Source: an uncultured Draconibacterium sp. (lineage in GTDB: Bacteria; Bacteroidota; Bacteroidia; Bacteroidales; Prolixibacteraceae). From it: 64,000 nt of DNA. Below are positions 46,693 through 56,398 of this stretch, piece after piece (positions within the stretch are counted from its first letter, which is position 1; every line of letters starts with the position of its first letter). The notes beneath the pieces were generated by a model that was given only the letters and a program-made list of their open reading frames with translations, was not told the origin of the DNA and did no database searches. Position numbers and translations under genes: made by a program. The DNA lies in NCBI RefSeq assembly GCF_963677155.1, contig NZ_OY781884.1, forward strand, positions 2,496,134 through 2,560,133, read 5' to 3'.

Positions 46693-49017
46693 ATGATTTT
46701 AAAAAATATCAAAATATTTATCAAGCAACTTAGTAAAAACAAACTCTACTCGTTGGTAACCATTTTCGGTTTCTCTGTTTCATTAATGTTTATTGTACTA
46801 ATAAGTGCCTATCTCAAACAAGAAACTTCTGTCGATAAATTTCATGAAAAAAAAGACCGCCTGTTTCGCTTGGTAAACGAAGATGACTCAGGATTCGGAG
46901 CTACTATTGGTCGTAAATTAGCAGATGCTTTGCCTGAAGTGGAAAGTTATACCCGAATTTTTGACTATAATCAATATTGTACCTCGGTCAATAGTGGTTC
47001 GGATAATAAGCTGAATGCCGAGATATTAATGGTTGATTCTGCATTTTTTAATATGTTTTCATTTAAACTATTGGAAGGTTTACCCAATGAGGTATTGAAT
47101 GCAAAAAATTCAATACTGCTTACCCCAAAATTTGCTCGTGCATTATTTGGAGATATTTCTCCGGTGGGTAAACAAATAAAATCTTCGGATGGCTCTATAA
47201 TGCAAGTGACCGGAATATTTGAAGAGATGCCTGAAAATACTCAATTCAAAAAATACGATGCTATTGTTAACATACGCTTATTACCCAATTTTATGGGATG
47301 GAAAGAAGTGTTGGATAACAATAATATGTGTGGATTTACATATTATGTTTTGGCAAAACAAGGCACAAATATTTTAGCAAAAGAAGAACAAGCACTGGAT
47401 TTATTAAAAACAGACTTATGGACATACAAGGATGGGCGAGTAAAAACCTTTGGTTTTGAACCTATTACGGAATCTTATTTTAGCGATAAACCTGGAAATA
47501 TCAGACAAAACAGTAAAACCCTAATTACAGTATTGCTGACTATTGTATTAATTATTCTGTTATTAGCCATTATAAACTATGTTAACTTAACCATTGCTCA
47601 ATCGGGTTTCAGAAACAAGGAAGTAGCTATTCGAAAACTGATGGGAAGTTCTCGAATAGCATTAATTAATGAACATGTTACCGAATCGGTTATGTTTTCT
47701 TTTATTGCTGTCATCATTGGTATTTTTCTGGCTTTTCTGGCCGAACCGGTCTTTAACAAATTATTGGATACTCACATTGATTTGCTTCATTACGCCGGAC
47801 CTATTGATTTGCTAATTGTTGTGTTTGCCATGCTGGTAATAGGTATAATCTCAGGATTGTTCCCATCACTGCTGCTCACAAAACTAAAACCAGTAGAGGT
47901 AGTAAAAGGGAGTTTCCGCACCAAAACAAAAACATCTTATTCAAAAGTGTTGGTCTCGTTTCAGTTTGCGGCTACCATTGCGCTTATTGTTTGTGCCATT
48001 ACAATTACGAAACAAACCCGCTATATGCAGAATTTCGATATGGGGTTCAAAAAAGAAAACATTGTTCAAATTGATAAAGCATTCCCAAAAGAAAAAAGAC
48101 AGGCTTTCAACGACATACTTAAACAAATACCGGGAGTGGAGCAAGTTTCGTTTGTGTGTGGAACGCCACTCAGCGGGGGCAATAATCAGTCTTTTACCTA
48201 TAACAGTAAGCCTGTAAGTTTTCAGGAATTTTTGGTTGATACAGCTTTCTTCTCAATGATGGGAATTAGTTATACACCAACCGGTGTTGCGTGGTCGGAT
48301 AATGTTCTGTGGCTGAATAAAAATGCGGTAAAAGAACTAGGCCTCGATCCTCTTCCGAAGTCATTTAAACGATACGATGAAGAATTTCCGGTTTATGGTG
48401 TAGTAGAAGACTTTCATTTTAGTGATTTACACCAACCTGTTGGATTAGCAATGTTGTCTCCGTTGAATGATAAAAAATGGTCGTGGAATGTTTTGGTAAA
48501 AATATCAGGTAAAAATATTGCCGGTTCAATGGCTCAAATCAAATCAGCTTATAGCTCGTTTACCGATAATGACCCCTTTGATTATAAATTCCTTGATTCA
48601 GAAGTTGATAGCTGGTACAAGAAAGAAGCAAATACATCGAAAATTATAACCTGGTTTTCGGTGCTAACAATCATTATTTCTGTAATGGGGATATTGGCGT
48701 TGGTTACTTTATTTAACCAATTGCGTACCAAAGAAATTGGTGTCCGAAAAGTAAATGGCGCAAAAATCTCGGAAGTGATGGTAACGCTCAACAAAGACTT
48801 TGTAAAATGGGTGGCCGTTGCCTTTGTAATTGCCACACCTGTTGCGTACTACGCCATGAATAAATGGCTCGAAAATTTTGCCTACAAAACTACTTTAAGC
48901 TGGTGGATATTTGCCCTGGCTGGAGTTTTGGCACTGGGAATTGCATTGCTAACCGTTAGTTGGCAAAGCTGGCGGGCTGCTACGAGGAACCCAGTAGATG
49001 CTTTACGGTATGAATAA
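46693..49017 (+). CDS. FtsX/MacB-type double permease, array member 16
   Basis: 774 residues, 20 bases after member 15. The half-1 coupling loop is RNKEVAIRKLMGSSRIA and half 2 KEIGVRKVNGA from 680. Ectodomain 2 has CGTPLSGGNNQSFTY at its entrance, and its EGRxF element is replaced by YTPTGVAWSDN, before VEDFHFSDLH. That makes this domain shorter than in most copies. The tail is standard with a conservative NPVDALRYE ending. Member 17 starts 22 bases downstream. Confidence 0.94.
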   Translation: MILKNIKIFIKQLSKNKLYSLVTIFGFSVSLMFIVLISAYLKQETSVDKFHEKKDRLFRLVNEDDSGFGATIGRKLADALPEVESYTRIFDYNQYCTSVNSGSDNKLNAEILMVDSAFFNMFSFKLLEGLPNEVLNAKNSILLTPKFARALFGDISPVGKQIKSSDGSIMQVTGIFEEMPENTQFKKYDAIVNIRLLPNFMGWKEVLDNNNMCGFTYYVLAKQGTNILAKEEQALDLLKTDLWTYKDGRVKTFGFEPITESYFSDKPGNIRQNSKTLITVLLTIVLIILLLAIINYVNLTIAQSGFRNKEVAIRKLMGSSRIALINEHVTESVMFSFIAVIIGIFLAFLAEPVFNKLLDTHIDLLHYAGPIDLLIVVFAMLVIGIISGLFPSLLLTKLKPVEVVKGSFRTKTKTSYSKVLVSFQFAATIALIVCAITITKQTRYMQNFDMGFKKENIVQIDKAFPKEKRQAFNDILKQIPGVEQVSFVCGTPLSGGNNQSFTYNSKPVSFQEFLVDTAFFSMMGISYTPTGVAWSDNVLWLNKNAVKELGLDPLPKSFKRYDEEFPVYGVVEDFHFSDLHQPVGLAMLSPLNDKKWSWNVLVKISGKNIAGSMAQIKSAYSSFTDNDPFDYKFLDSEVDSWYKKEANTSKIITWFSVLTIIISVMGILALVTLFNQLRTKEIGVRKVNGAKISEVMVTLNKDFVKWVAVAFVIATPVAYYAMNKWLENFAYKTTLSWWIFALAGVLALGIALLTVSWQSWRAATRNPVDALRYE

Positions 49018-49039
49018 AACAATATAAAACCGTTACATT

Positions 49040-51421
49040 ATGTATTCCTTGAAAATAACCATTCGCCGACTTTTAAGGGGAAAAACTTTTTTACTGATAA
49101 GTATCTTTGGCCTGGTAATTGGCATTTCGTCATTTCTTGTTTTGTTTATCCATGTTTCAAACGAAAAAAGTTTCGACAAGTGGATTCCGAAACACGAAAA
49201 TATTTACCGTGTCCACTCGGCTTACTGGAATCAGCCTGCCCGGGCACGAAGCTTGGGTATCGTTCATGCCGCCTCATCGGAAATTCCTGAGGTTGAACTG
49301 GCGACCCAGTTTGTATATAACCCTGTTGAAACCATAAAAATCGGGGATAACTCATTTCAGAATGATATTATGGTGGTTGATAAGGCTTTTATTGAAATGT
49401 TTGAAGTTAAAGCCAAATCAGGTAACCTTGCGGAATTGGAGAAGCCAAATACCGTTTTTATTTCAGAAGATTTTGCCCGGAAACATTATGAAAATCAAAA
49501 TCCGGTAGGGCAAATCATCACGATTGAAGGCCTCCAAAATGCACCCAATCGTGGTGATTACGAAATTCGTGGAGTTGTAAAAAATACCCTCCCAAAAACA
49601 CATTTTAAATACGAATTGCTGTTTTCGCAAAAAGGCGACATCCAAAAAGATCTTGAAAATTTGCTCAGCCAGAAAAAACTATGGACTTACAATTATTTTA
49701 AACTTCAGAAAGGTGCATTTCCCGAATTGGTTGCTAAAAAGTTAACTGCTTTTTACGATGAGAGTTCTTTAAAGCAGAAGCCTGGACCAAAAGAATGGGA
49801 TTTTTCATTGTTCCCAATGGACGACATTCACCTGAAATCGGATTTCCTTTTCGAGTTGCGTGAAAGTACAAGCAAAATCAATATTTCACTGTTTGTAATA
49901 ATATCCTTTGTTATTTTGCTGGTCTCCTTGTTAAATTTTACCAACCTCACCATTGCCAAGCTCATTAAACGGTCAAAGGAATTGGGCTTAAAAAAGTCCA
50001 TTGGAGCTAACCGCTCACAAATTATCTGGCAGGTATTAACCGAGGTATTGATTGTTTGTGTGCTGTCAATTGGTATTTCATTGTTATTTATTCAGGGGGC
50101 AAAACCCTTTGTTAACCAATTGTTTGATATCGAGTTTGAAATCTTTTACAACGACCCGGCTATTTATTGGAGCATCCTGGCGGTTATCGGTGTGAGCCTC
50201 ACGATAACCGCCATTTTTGTTGCTGTTTTTTTTCTGAATAAAAATTCCACCATTGATATTCTTGACCAACGGAATAATTTCTCGGGAAGTTATGTGCTAA
50301 AAAGCCTTTTGGTCGGGCAGGTTGCTATTGTAATTGTATTGATATCGGGTACTTTTCTGGTAAACAAACAAATTGACTTTGTATTGAATAAGCCTTTAGG
50401 TTTTAATAAGGAAAATATTGTTGTTCTGAAATTAGAAGACTTTTCAAAAGATCCGGCAGTTTTTGCGCGGGAACTGAAAAAACAATCATCTGTTGAATCG
50501 GTTGGATTTACCCGACAATACTTCGGATATCCGACGCAATCATTCAGACTTGAAGGTTTAGGTCTTGAAGGAAACGCAGAGGCTGTTTACGCCAACTACG
50601 ATTACCTAAAAACCATGAATGTTAAGTTGATTAAAAATTGGATTACCCCTTCTGCCGACACTGTCCGGGGAGCAGTGATAAACAATCATCTGTATAAACG
50701 CTTAATAGAGAAATACGGTAGTCTGGAAGGAATCAATGCTTATCAGCAAACACAACAATTGGAACAAGGAAAGAAGAATTATCAAATCATCAAATTTTTA
50801 GGTGTAGCTGAAGATTTTAATTACAACTCGGCACACGAAACCATTGGTGATTTTATTTTTTGGTTAGATGAAGACAGGCGTAATGCGCATTTCATTCCTA
50901 TCCGCTTAGGTGAGGGAAGTTTGCATGCTGGTATGAACACTATAAAAAAGGCATGGAATGAGTATTACCCTAATCTTGAAATGGATTACTTTTTTATGGA
51001 TGAGAAAATCGCTCAGCAATACAAAGCCGAAACCATTCTTAGCCGCATTCTATTTGCTTTTTCAAGCATTGGCATACTAATTAGCATAATAGGAATTAGT
51101 GCATTGGCACTATTTATTTCGCAGCAACGTACCAAGGAAATTGGCATCCGCAAAGTAAACGGCGCAAAAGTCTCCGAGATACTTTCAATGCTTAATAAAG
51201 ATTTTGTAAAATGGGTGGTGACAGCTTTTGTAATAGCAACGCCTATTGCTTATTACGCCATGAATAAATGGCTCGAAAATTTTGCTTACAAAACTACTTT
51301 AAGCTGGTGGATATTTGCCCTGGCTGGATTTTTGGCTTTAGGCATTGCACTGCTAACTGTTAGTTGGCAAAGCTGGCGGGCTGCTACGAGGAACCCCGTG
51401 GAGGCATTGAGGTATGAATAA
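49040..51421 (+). CDS. FtsX/MacB-type double permease, array member 17 (paralogue of member 21)
   Basis: 793 residues. It is very close to member 21 over its whole length: GLVIGISSFLVLFIHVSNEK at TM1, RSKELGLKKSIGANRSQ as the half-1 coupling loop, NFSGSYVLKSLLV before TM5, and ADTVRGAVINNHLYKRL plus AEDFNYNSAHETIGDFIFW in ectodomain 2. This pair lacks the EGRxF motif (LIKNWITPS instead). Half-2 coupling is KEIGIRKVNGA from 699. Its C-terminal module is the array consensus, while member 21 has a more divergent tail, again showing that body and tail evolve separately. Confidence 0.94.
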   Translation: MYSLKITIRRLLRGKTFLLISIFGLVIGISSFLVLFIHVSNEKSFDKWIPKHENIYRVHSAYWNQPARARSLGIVHAASSEIPEVELATQFVYNPVETIKIGDNSFQNDIMVVDKAFIEMFEVKAKSGNLAELEKPNTVFISEDFARKHYENQNPVGQIITIEGLQNAPNRGDYEIRGVVKNTLPKTHFKYELLFSQKGDIQKDLENLLSQKKLWTYNYFKLQKGAFPELVAKKLTAFYDESSLKQKPGPKEWDFSLFPMDDIHLKSDFLFELRESTSKINISLFVIISFVILLVSLLNFTNLTIAKLIKRSKELGLKKSIGANRSQIIWQVLTEVLIVCVLSIGISLLFIQGAKPFVNQLFDIEFEIFYNDPAIYWSILAVIGVSLTITAIFVAVFFLNKNSTIDILDQRNNFSGSYVLKSLLVGQVAIVIVLISGTFLVNKQIDFVLNKPLGFNKENIVVLKLEDFSKDPAVFARELKKQSSVESVGFTRQYFGYPTQSFRLEGLGLEGNAEAVYANYDYLKTMNVKLIKNWITPSADTVRGAVINNHLYKRLIEKYGSLEGINAYQQTQQLEQGKKNYQIIKFLGVAEDFNYNSAHETIGDFIFWLDEDRRNAHFIPIRLGEGSLHAGMNTIKKAWNEYYPNLEMDYFFMDEKIAQQYKAETILSRILFAFSSIGILISIIGISALALFISQQRTKEIGIRKVNGAKVSEILSMLNKDFVKWVVTAFVIATPIAYYAMNKWLENFAYKTTLSWWIFALAGFLALGIALLTVSWQSWRAATRNPVEALRYE

Positions 51422-51430
51422 AAGCTCTCT

Positions 51431-51540
51431 AGCTCCCTCCAGGGGAAAGGAACTTGATACTTGAAAATTGGGAAGACATAATATAAGTAAAGGATAAAAC
51501 AACAATTAAGTCCTGAATTAAAAGGGGATTTAGGGGTTAT
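51431..51540. repeat. AGGGGA-type dispersed repeat pieces between members 17 and 18
   Basis: AGCTCCCTCCAGGGGAAAGG at the left and AAAAGGGGATTTAGGGGTTA at the right are GC-rich islands in a 136-base AT-rich gap. The same kind of sequence (CCTCCAGGGGATTTAGGGGG) recurs between members 19 and 20. They look like dispersed non-coding repeats; no gene is present. Confidence 0.55.
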
Positions 51541-51557
51541 TATTTATTAAATTAGCT

Positions 51558-53903
51558 ATGAACATTAATTTTAAAGAAACCATTCGTTGGGCATCAAAAC
51601 AAAAGACAACTACATTTTTGATTATTGCCGGTATGTCAATTGGTATCACCGTAACCTTATTGATTGGATTATGGGGAATGAACGAATTTAGTTTTGATAA
51701 ATTCCATACCAATGCCGACCGGATGTATCGGACGTGCCGCGAATTTCAGTTAAACAACGAAACCGTAAAAGTTGGTTCTGACTTTAAACCTGTTGGAGAA
51801 GAGGCTAAAAATCGTTATCCCGAAGTGGAAGACAAATGTAATGTGGTGCCTATTGAACGGGATATGGTTAAAATAAAGGATGAAAAATATTTTCTGAACA
51901 ACGTTGGAGCAGTGGATGCCAACTTCTTTCAATTCTTCTCGTTTAAACTTGAAAGCGGAAGCGCAGAAACCTGTCTCGATGCTCCCGACAAAGCAGTTAT
52001 AAGCCGTGAAGTTGCCGATAAATATTATCCTAACGAAAATCCTATTGGACAAATAATTGAGCTGCAAAATGGAGAATTTTCGATTAGTGGTATTATGGAA
52101 AATATGCCCGAAAATTCACAGCTGCAATTCAACGTTATAGTTCCTATTGAAGGGGTTCAATGGTTAAAAAATAGTACTTGGGGGGGGAATGACTGTTTTG
52201 TCTGTTATTTGCTATTGCGTGATGGTGCTGACAGCAAAACATTGAGCGAAAACATTACCGCAATGGCACACGAAAACTTTCCTACTTACGACAAATTTGA
52301 AGTAAAAGAATTTTTGCAACCATTTTTAGATGTTCATTTTTCGTCGGGCTTTCGTTTCGAATTTGTAAAAACTGCAGACCGTCGTATTGTGTTTATATTC
52401 GTTTCGTTAGCAATACTCATTTTGCTAATTGCCAGTTTTAATTTTGTGAATATGTTTATTTCCACATCGTTTTTACGGGCAAAATCCATTGGTGTAAAAA
52501 AAATCAACGGAAGCTCAAAATTGAATTTGTTTCTGTCGTCGTATTTCGAAACAGGATTGTATATTTTTATTTCAACAATCATTGCCATCGCACTTACCGT
52601 AGTGTTGCTGCCCACCTTTAACCAACTTGCCGATACGCATTTAACACTTAGTTTTACTGATTATCGCTTTTATTTGTTTGTGGGAACTTTATTCATTGTT
52701 ACAATGCTTATTGCCGGGACGTTTCCGGTACTTTATATGTTGCGTTTTAATCCGGCATCCATCATTCGAAACAGTTTTAAAGGGAGTGGCATTACCTTGC
52801 TTCAGCGCACATTGATAATCAGTCAGTTTGCAGCTTCTATTTTACTGATTTGCTCAGCCGGAATCATTAAAAAACAGATAGAATACGTTAAAAATAAAGA
52901 CCTTGGTTTCAACAAAGAGCACATTGTATATGTCCGCTCGTTGGAATTGGTTCATAAATACGATGCCGTAAGGGAAGAACTGCTGAAAAACCCAAATATT
53001 TTGGATGTAACGGCTAAAAACTGTTTGCCAAGCGACTGGCAAAATGGTAGCGATGTTGCACTGACAGATAATCCGTCGGTAACCAGATTGATGGAAAACT
53101 GTTCGGTTAAACCGAATTATTTTGAAATGATGCAAATGCCAATTGTTGAAGGACGAAATCCTTTCGAAAATGTGAAAGATAATAATCCATATTGCTTAAT
53201 GAACGAACAAGCAGTCAAATCGTTTGGATTAACAAACCCCATAGGTAAACAAGTTGTTATTTTTGAAAAAACTTATACTATTGAAGGTGTTGTGAAAAAT
53301 GCTAACACCAAGTCGTTGCATTCAACGGTTGATCCTCAGGTTTATACTTATCTTGATCATATGTGGGGCGATAACCCGATAATGATAAAAACAAACGATA
53401 ATACCGAAAGCGTAATAGCCTCGTTAAAAACAGAATGGGGAAAATATTGCCCGAATAATCCGTTTGAATACCATTTTCTTGACCAAACCTACGACAAGCT
53501 TTACAAAACCGAAGGACGTGCTTCGAAAATTATGACTATTGGAATGGTCATTGCCTTTTTCCTTGCCTTTATGGGATTATATGCCATTGCACACTACGCC
53601 ACCGAACGACGGGTAAAGGAGATTGGAGTGAGGAAAGTCAATGGTGCCAAAATCTCGGAAATACTGCTATTGCTGAATACCGATTTCATACGTTGGATTA
53701 TCATTTCGATAGCAATTGCCACACCAGTAACGTGGTATTTGCTTAACAAATGGCTGGAGAACTTTGCATACAGAACCACGCTCAGTTGGTGGATATTTGC
53801 GCTGGCCGGTTTGCTGGCTTTGGGTATTGCGTTGTTAACAGTGAGTTGGCAAAGCTGGCGGGCTGCTACACGGAATCCGGTGGAGGCATTGCGTTACGAA
53901 TAA
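51558..53903 (+). CDS. FtsX/MacB-type double permease, array member 18
   Basis: 781 residues. It belongs with member 5: MFISTSFLRAKSIGVKKINGSSK after TM2 and VKNANTKSLHSTVDPQVY in ectodomain 2 in place of KDFNF. Half-2 coupling is KEIGVRKVNGA from 687. Ectodomain 1 contains an eight-G run (52180-52187) within the codons of TWGGND, a possible slippage site. The C-terminal module is partly divergent (NTDFIRWIIISIAIATPVTW, AYRTTLSWW) and then standard. Member 19 begins only 7-16 bases downstream, depending on its start. Confidence 0.94.
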   Translation: MNINFKETIRWASKQKTTTFLIIAGMSIGITVTLLIGLWGMNEFSFDKFHTNADRMYRTCREFQLNNETVKVGSDFKPVGEEAKNRYPEVEDKCNVVPIERDMVKIKDEKYFLNNVGAVDANFFQFFSFKLESGSAETCLDAPDKAVISREVADKYYPNENPIGQIIELQNGEFSISGIMENMPENSQLQFNVIVPIEGVQWLKNSTWGGNDCFVCYLLLRDGADSKTLSENITAMAHENFPTYDKFEVKEFLQPFLDVHFSSGFRFEFVKTADRRIVFIFVSLAILILLIASFNFVNMFISTSFLRAKSIGVKKINGSSKLNLFLSSYFETGLYIFISTIIAIALTVVLLPTFNQLADTHLTLSFTDYRFYLFVGTLFIVTMLIAGTFPVLYMLRFNPASIIRNSFKGSGITLLQRTLIISQFAASILLICSAGIIKKQIEYVKNKDLGFNKEHIVYVRSLELVHKYDAVREELLKNPNILDVTAKNCLPSDWQNGSDVALTDNPSVTRLMENCSVKPNYFEMMQMPIVEGRNPFENVKDNNPYCLMNEQAVKSFGLTNPIGKQVVIFEKTYTIEGVVKNANTKSLHSTVDPQVYTYLDHMWGDNPIMIKTNDNTESVIASLKTEWGKYCPNNPFEYHFLDQTYDKLYKTEGRASKIMTIGMVIAFFLAFMGLYAIAHYATERRVKEIGVRKVNGAKISEILLLLNTDFIRWIIISIAIATPVTWYLLNKWLENFAYRTTLSWWIFALAGLLALGIALLTVSWQSWRAATRNPVEALRYE

Positions 53904-53919
53904 CTACTAAATGCAACCC

Positions 53920-56334
53920 ATGATAAAACACTACCTAAAAACCATATTTCGAAACTTGGAAAGAAGCAAGTTCTATTCGTCAGTAAATATTGTTGGCTTG
54001 GCGATTGGGATTACTGCATGTATTCTGATTATGCTATATGTGCAATCCGAATTAAGCTACGATAAATTTCATAAAAATGCGGATCGGATTTACCGTGTGA
54101 ATTTGCTCTCAGTAAGAGATAATAACACCTTTAAATTGCCGCAGTCAAGTCCTCCTCTGAGAAATACCATACAAGATGAAATTCCGGAAGTTGAAGAAGC
54201 TGTTCGGGTATCGCAGTATTGGGAACCGGTTATGCAGTATAAAGACAAGGTATTTAATGAAACTAAGTGGTGTGTTGTTGATGATAATTTCTTTAAAATC
54301 TTTTCGGCATCGTTTATTTACGGCGATCCAAATACAGCTTTGGCTGAGCCTTACACAGTGGTTTTAACCGAATCGACAGCCAAACGTTATTTTGGAAAGG
54401 AAAATCCACTGGGGAAAACGCTCACCCGAAAATACAATTACGATTGGACGGTTACCGGGGTAATTAAAGATTTTCCTGAAAACTCGCATTTAAAACCTGA
54501 TTTTCTGGGATCTATAAAAAGCCGGCCATACAATAATGGCCAGAATTGGCTCAATAATATCCTTTATACTTATGTACTTTTAAGAGAGGGAACTTCCAAT
54601 CAGGATGTAGATTCAAAGCTGGAAGATGTGGTGAAGAAACATGTCGGGCCGTTTATGGCACAGTATAGAGGAGAATCTCTTGAAGAGTTTACTGTAAAGG
54701 GAAATCAATACAATTATTATACACAGCCTTTAACGGATATTCATTTAAACACGGAAGTTATAGCAGGGCCAGAACTTTCAGTAAATACAAGTTATCTCAT
54801 TATTTTTTCACTGATTGCCGCTTTTATACTAGTCATTGCCTGTATTAATTACATGAACATGTCCACTGCCAGATCGGTAAATCGTGCTAAAGAAGTCGGT
54901 TTGAAAAAATCTTTGGGATCAAATCGCAATAAGCTTGTTCTTCAGTTTTTATCCGAATCGGTTTTTATTACATTGATAGCACTAGCACTGGCTTTGGTTT
55001 TAATAAAAATATTGCTTCCCGCTTTTAATAATCTAATCGATAGGCAACTTGAATTTAATTGTACCGGTAATTTTAGTACCATCCCTTTGCTGCTCATTTT
55101 CGGAATTGTAGTAGGAATAGTTGCAGGAAGTTATCCTGCTTTCTTTTTGGCGTCGTTTAATCCTTTAAAAGTTATAAACGGGATTCATAAATCAGAAGGC
55201 TCGCATCGTAGTCTAAGAAGTGGATTGGTTGTTTTTCAGTTAATTGTAACCATTGTACTTTTTTCCGGAACTTTTTTTATTAGCAAGCAGCTCAATTTTC
55301 TCCAGAAACAGGAATTGGGTTTCAATAAAGAAAATCTGGTAATCATAAAAAATGCAGCTTACCTATGGACTAATAAGCCTTCGTTTAAAAACGAGTTACT
55401 CGAACAACCGGGTATCTTGGAAGTAAGTAACTCTGTATATATTCCCGGACGAAGTAAATCTAATAATATTTTTTTTCATGAATTGCCGAGTGAAGCCAGG
55501 TTACTCAGTCAACTGTGGATTGATGAGGATTTTTTAGAAGCCTATGAAATTGAGCTTCTTCAAGGTCGTTTTTTTGAGAAGGAAAATCCTTCGAATGCTA
55601 AATCGATTGTGTTGAGTGAGAAGGCTTTAAAAGATTTGAATATAAAAGATCCTATTGGTAAGAAACTATATAAAAAGCAAAAATCTGAAGAAACTACTTT
55701 TACCATTATTGGTATAGTAAAGGATTTTCATCTCAGCTCGTTACATCAGGAAATCTGGCCTTTGGTACTGTTTGCTGATGATGATATGTTAAAGCGTGTT
55801 GGCGAATACTTTAGTGTTCGGATATCGGGAGATGTTCAGAAAAATCTGAAATATATTGAGCAAACCTGGAATAAGTATGCCGACGGGCAGCCTCTGGATT
55901 ATGTATTTTTTGATGAAGATTTTGGCCGTTTGTATGCTGCAGATGTTCAAACCCGAAAAATTGTTTCAGTCTTTTCGGTATTGGCAATTTTCATAGCTTG
56001 TTTGGGGTTGCTTGCTTTAGCAGCATTTGTTGCTGAACAGCGAACGAAGGAGATTGGTATAAGAAAAGTTAATGGTGCCCGAATTGGTCAAATTCTATAT
56101 TCGTTAAATAAGAAATTTATAAAATGGGTAATAATCGCTTTTGTAATTGCAACACCCATTGCCTACTACGCCATGAATAAGTGGCTCGAAAACTTTGCCT
56201 ACAAAACCACCTTAAGCTGGTGGATATTTGCATTGGCCGGTTTGCTGGCATTGGGTATTGCGCTGCTAACCGTTAGTTGGCAGAGTTGGAAAGCGGCTAC
56301 GAGAAATCCTGTTGAAGCTCTCCGATATGAATAA
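53920..56334 (+). CDS. FtsX/MacB-type double permease, array member 19
   Basis: 804 residues from the second ATG (MIKHYLKTIFRN), which aligns with the MIKNY and MVRHY starts of members 20 and 11; the first ATG (53911) adds three residues. N-terminal half features (AIGITACILIMLYVQSELSYDKFHKNADRIYRV region) are close to the family consensus and to member 22. The half-1 coupling loop RAKEVGLKKSLGSNRNK is well kept and half 2 is KEIGIRKVNGA from 710. Ectodomain 2 has YIPGRSKSNNIFFHEL, LLQGRFF and VKDFHLSSLH. The tail is standard except for SWKAATRNP. Confidence 0.94.
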   Translation: MIKHYLKTIFRNLERSKFYSSVNIVGLAIGITACILIMLYVQSELSYDKFHKNADRIYRVNLLSVRDNNTFKLPQSSPPLRNTIQDEIPEVEEAVRVSQYWEPVMQYKDKVFNETKWCVVDDNFFKIFSASFIYGDPNTALAEPYTVVLTESTAKRYFGKENPLGKTLTRKYNYDWTVTGVIKDFPENSHLKPDFLGSIKSRPYNNGQNWLNNILYTYVLLREGTSNQDVDSKLEDVVKKHVGPFMAQYRGESLEEFTVKGNQYNYYTQPLTDIHLNTEVIAGPELSVNTSYLIIFSLIAAFILVIACINYMNMSTARSVNRAKEVGLKKSLGSNRNKLVLQFLSESVFITLIALALALVLIKILLPAFNNLIDRQLEFNCTGNFSTIPLLLIFGIVVGIVAGSYPAFFLASFNPLKVINGIHKSEGSHRSLRSGLVVFQLIVTIVLFSGTFFISKQLNFLQKQELGFNKENLVIIKNAAYLWTNKPSFKNELLEQPGILEVSNSVYIPGRSKSNNIFFHELPSEARLLSQLWIDEDFLEAYEIELLQGRFFEKENPSNAKSIVLSEKALKDLNIKDPIGKKLYKKQKSEETTFTIIGIVKDFHLSSLHQEIWPLVLFADDDMLKRVGEYFSVRISGDVQKNLKYIEQTWNKYADGQPLDYVFFDEDFGRLYAADVQTRKIVSVFSVLAIFIACLGLLALAAFVAEQRTKEIGIRKVNGARIGQILYSLNKKFIKWVIIAFVIATPIAYYAMNKWLENFAYKTTLSWWIFALAGLLALGIALLTVSWQSWKAATRNPVEALRYE

Positions 56335-56358
56335 GTCCCCTCCAGGGGATTTAGGGGG
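56333..56358. repeat. AGGGGATTTAGGGGG-type dispersed repeat between members 19 and 20
   Basis: AGTCCCCTCCAGGGGATTT followed by AGGGGG begins at the stop codon of member 19. The reading frame of member 20 runs upstream through it, but the encoded residues (NKSPPGDLGGKK) are not permease-like. Confidence 0.65.
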
Positions 56359-56398
56359 AAAAAAACTAAATAATTACAACCATAAAACTATTTCAACC

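Noticed and set aside
56312-56398. N-terminal extension of member 20 overlapping member 19
   Set aside because: It reads through a dispersed GC-rich repeat and gives residues unlike other permease starts.
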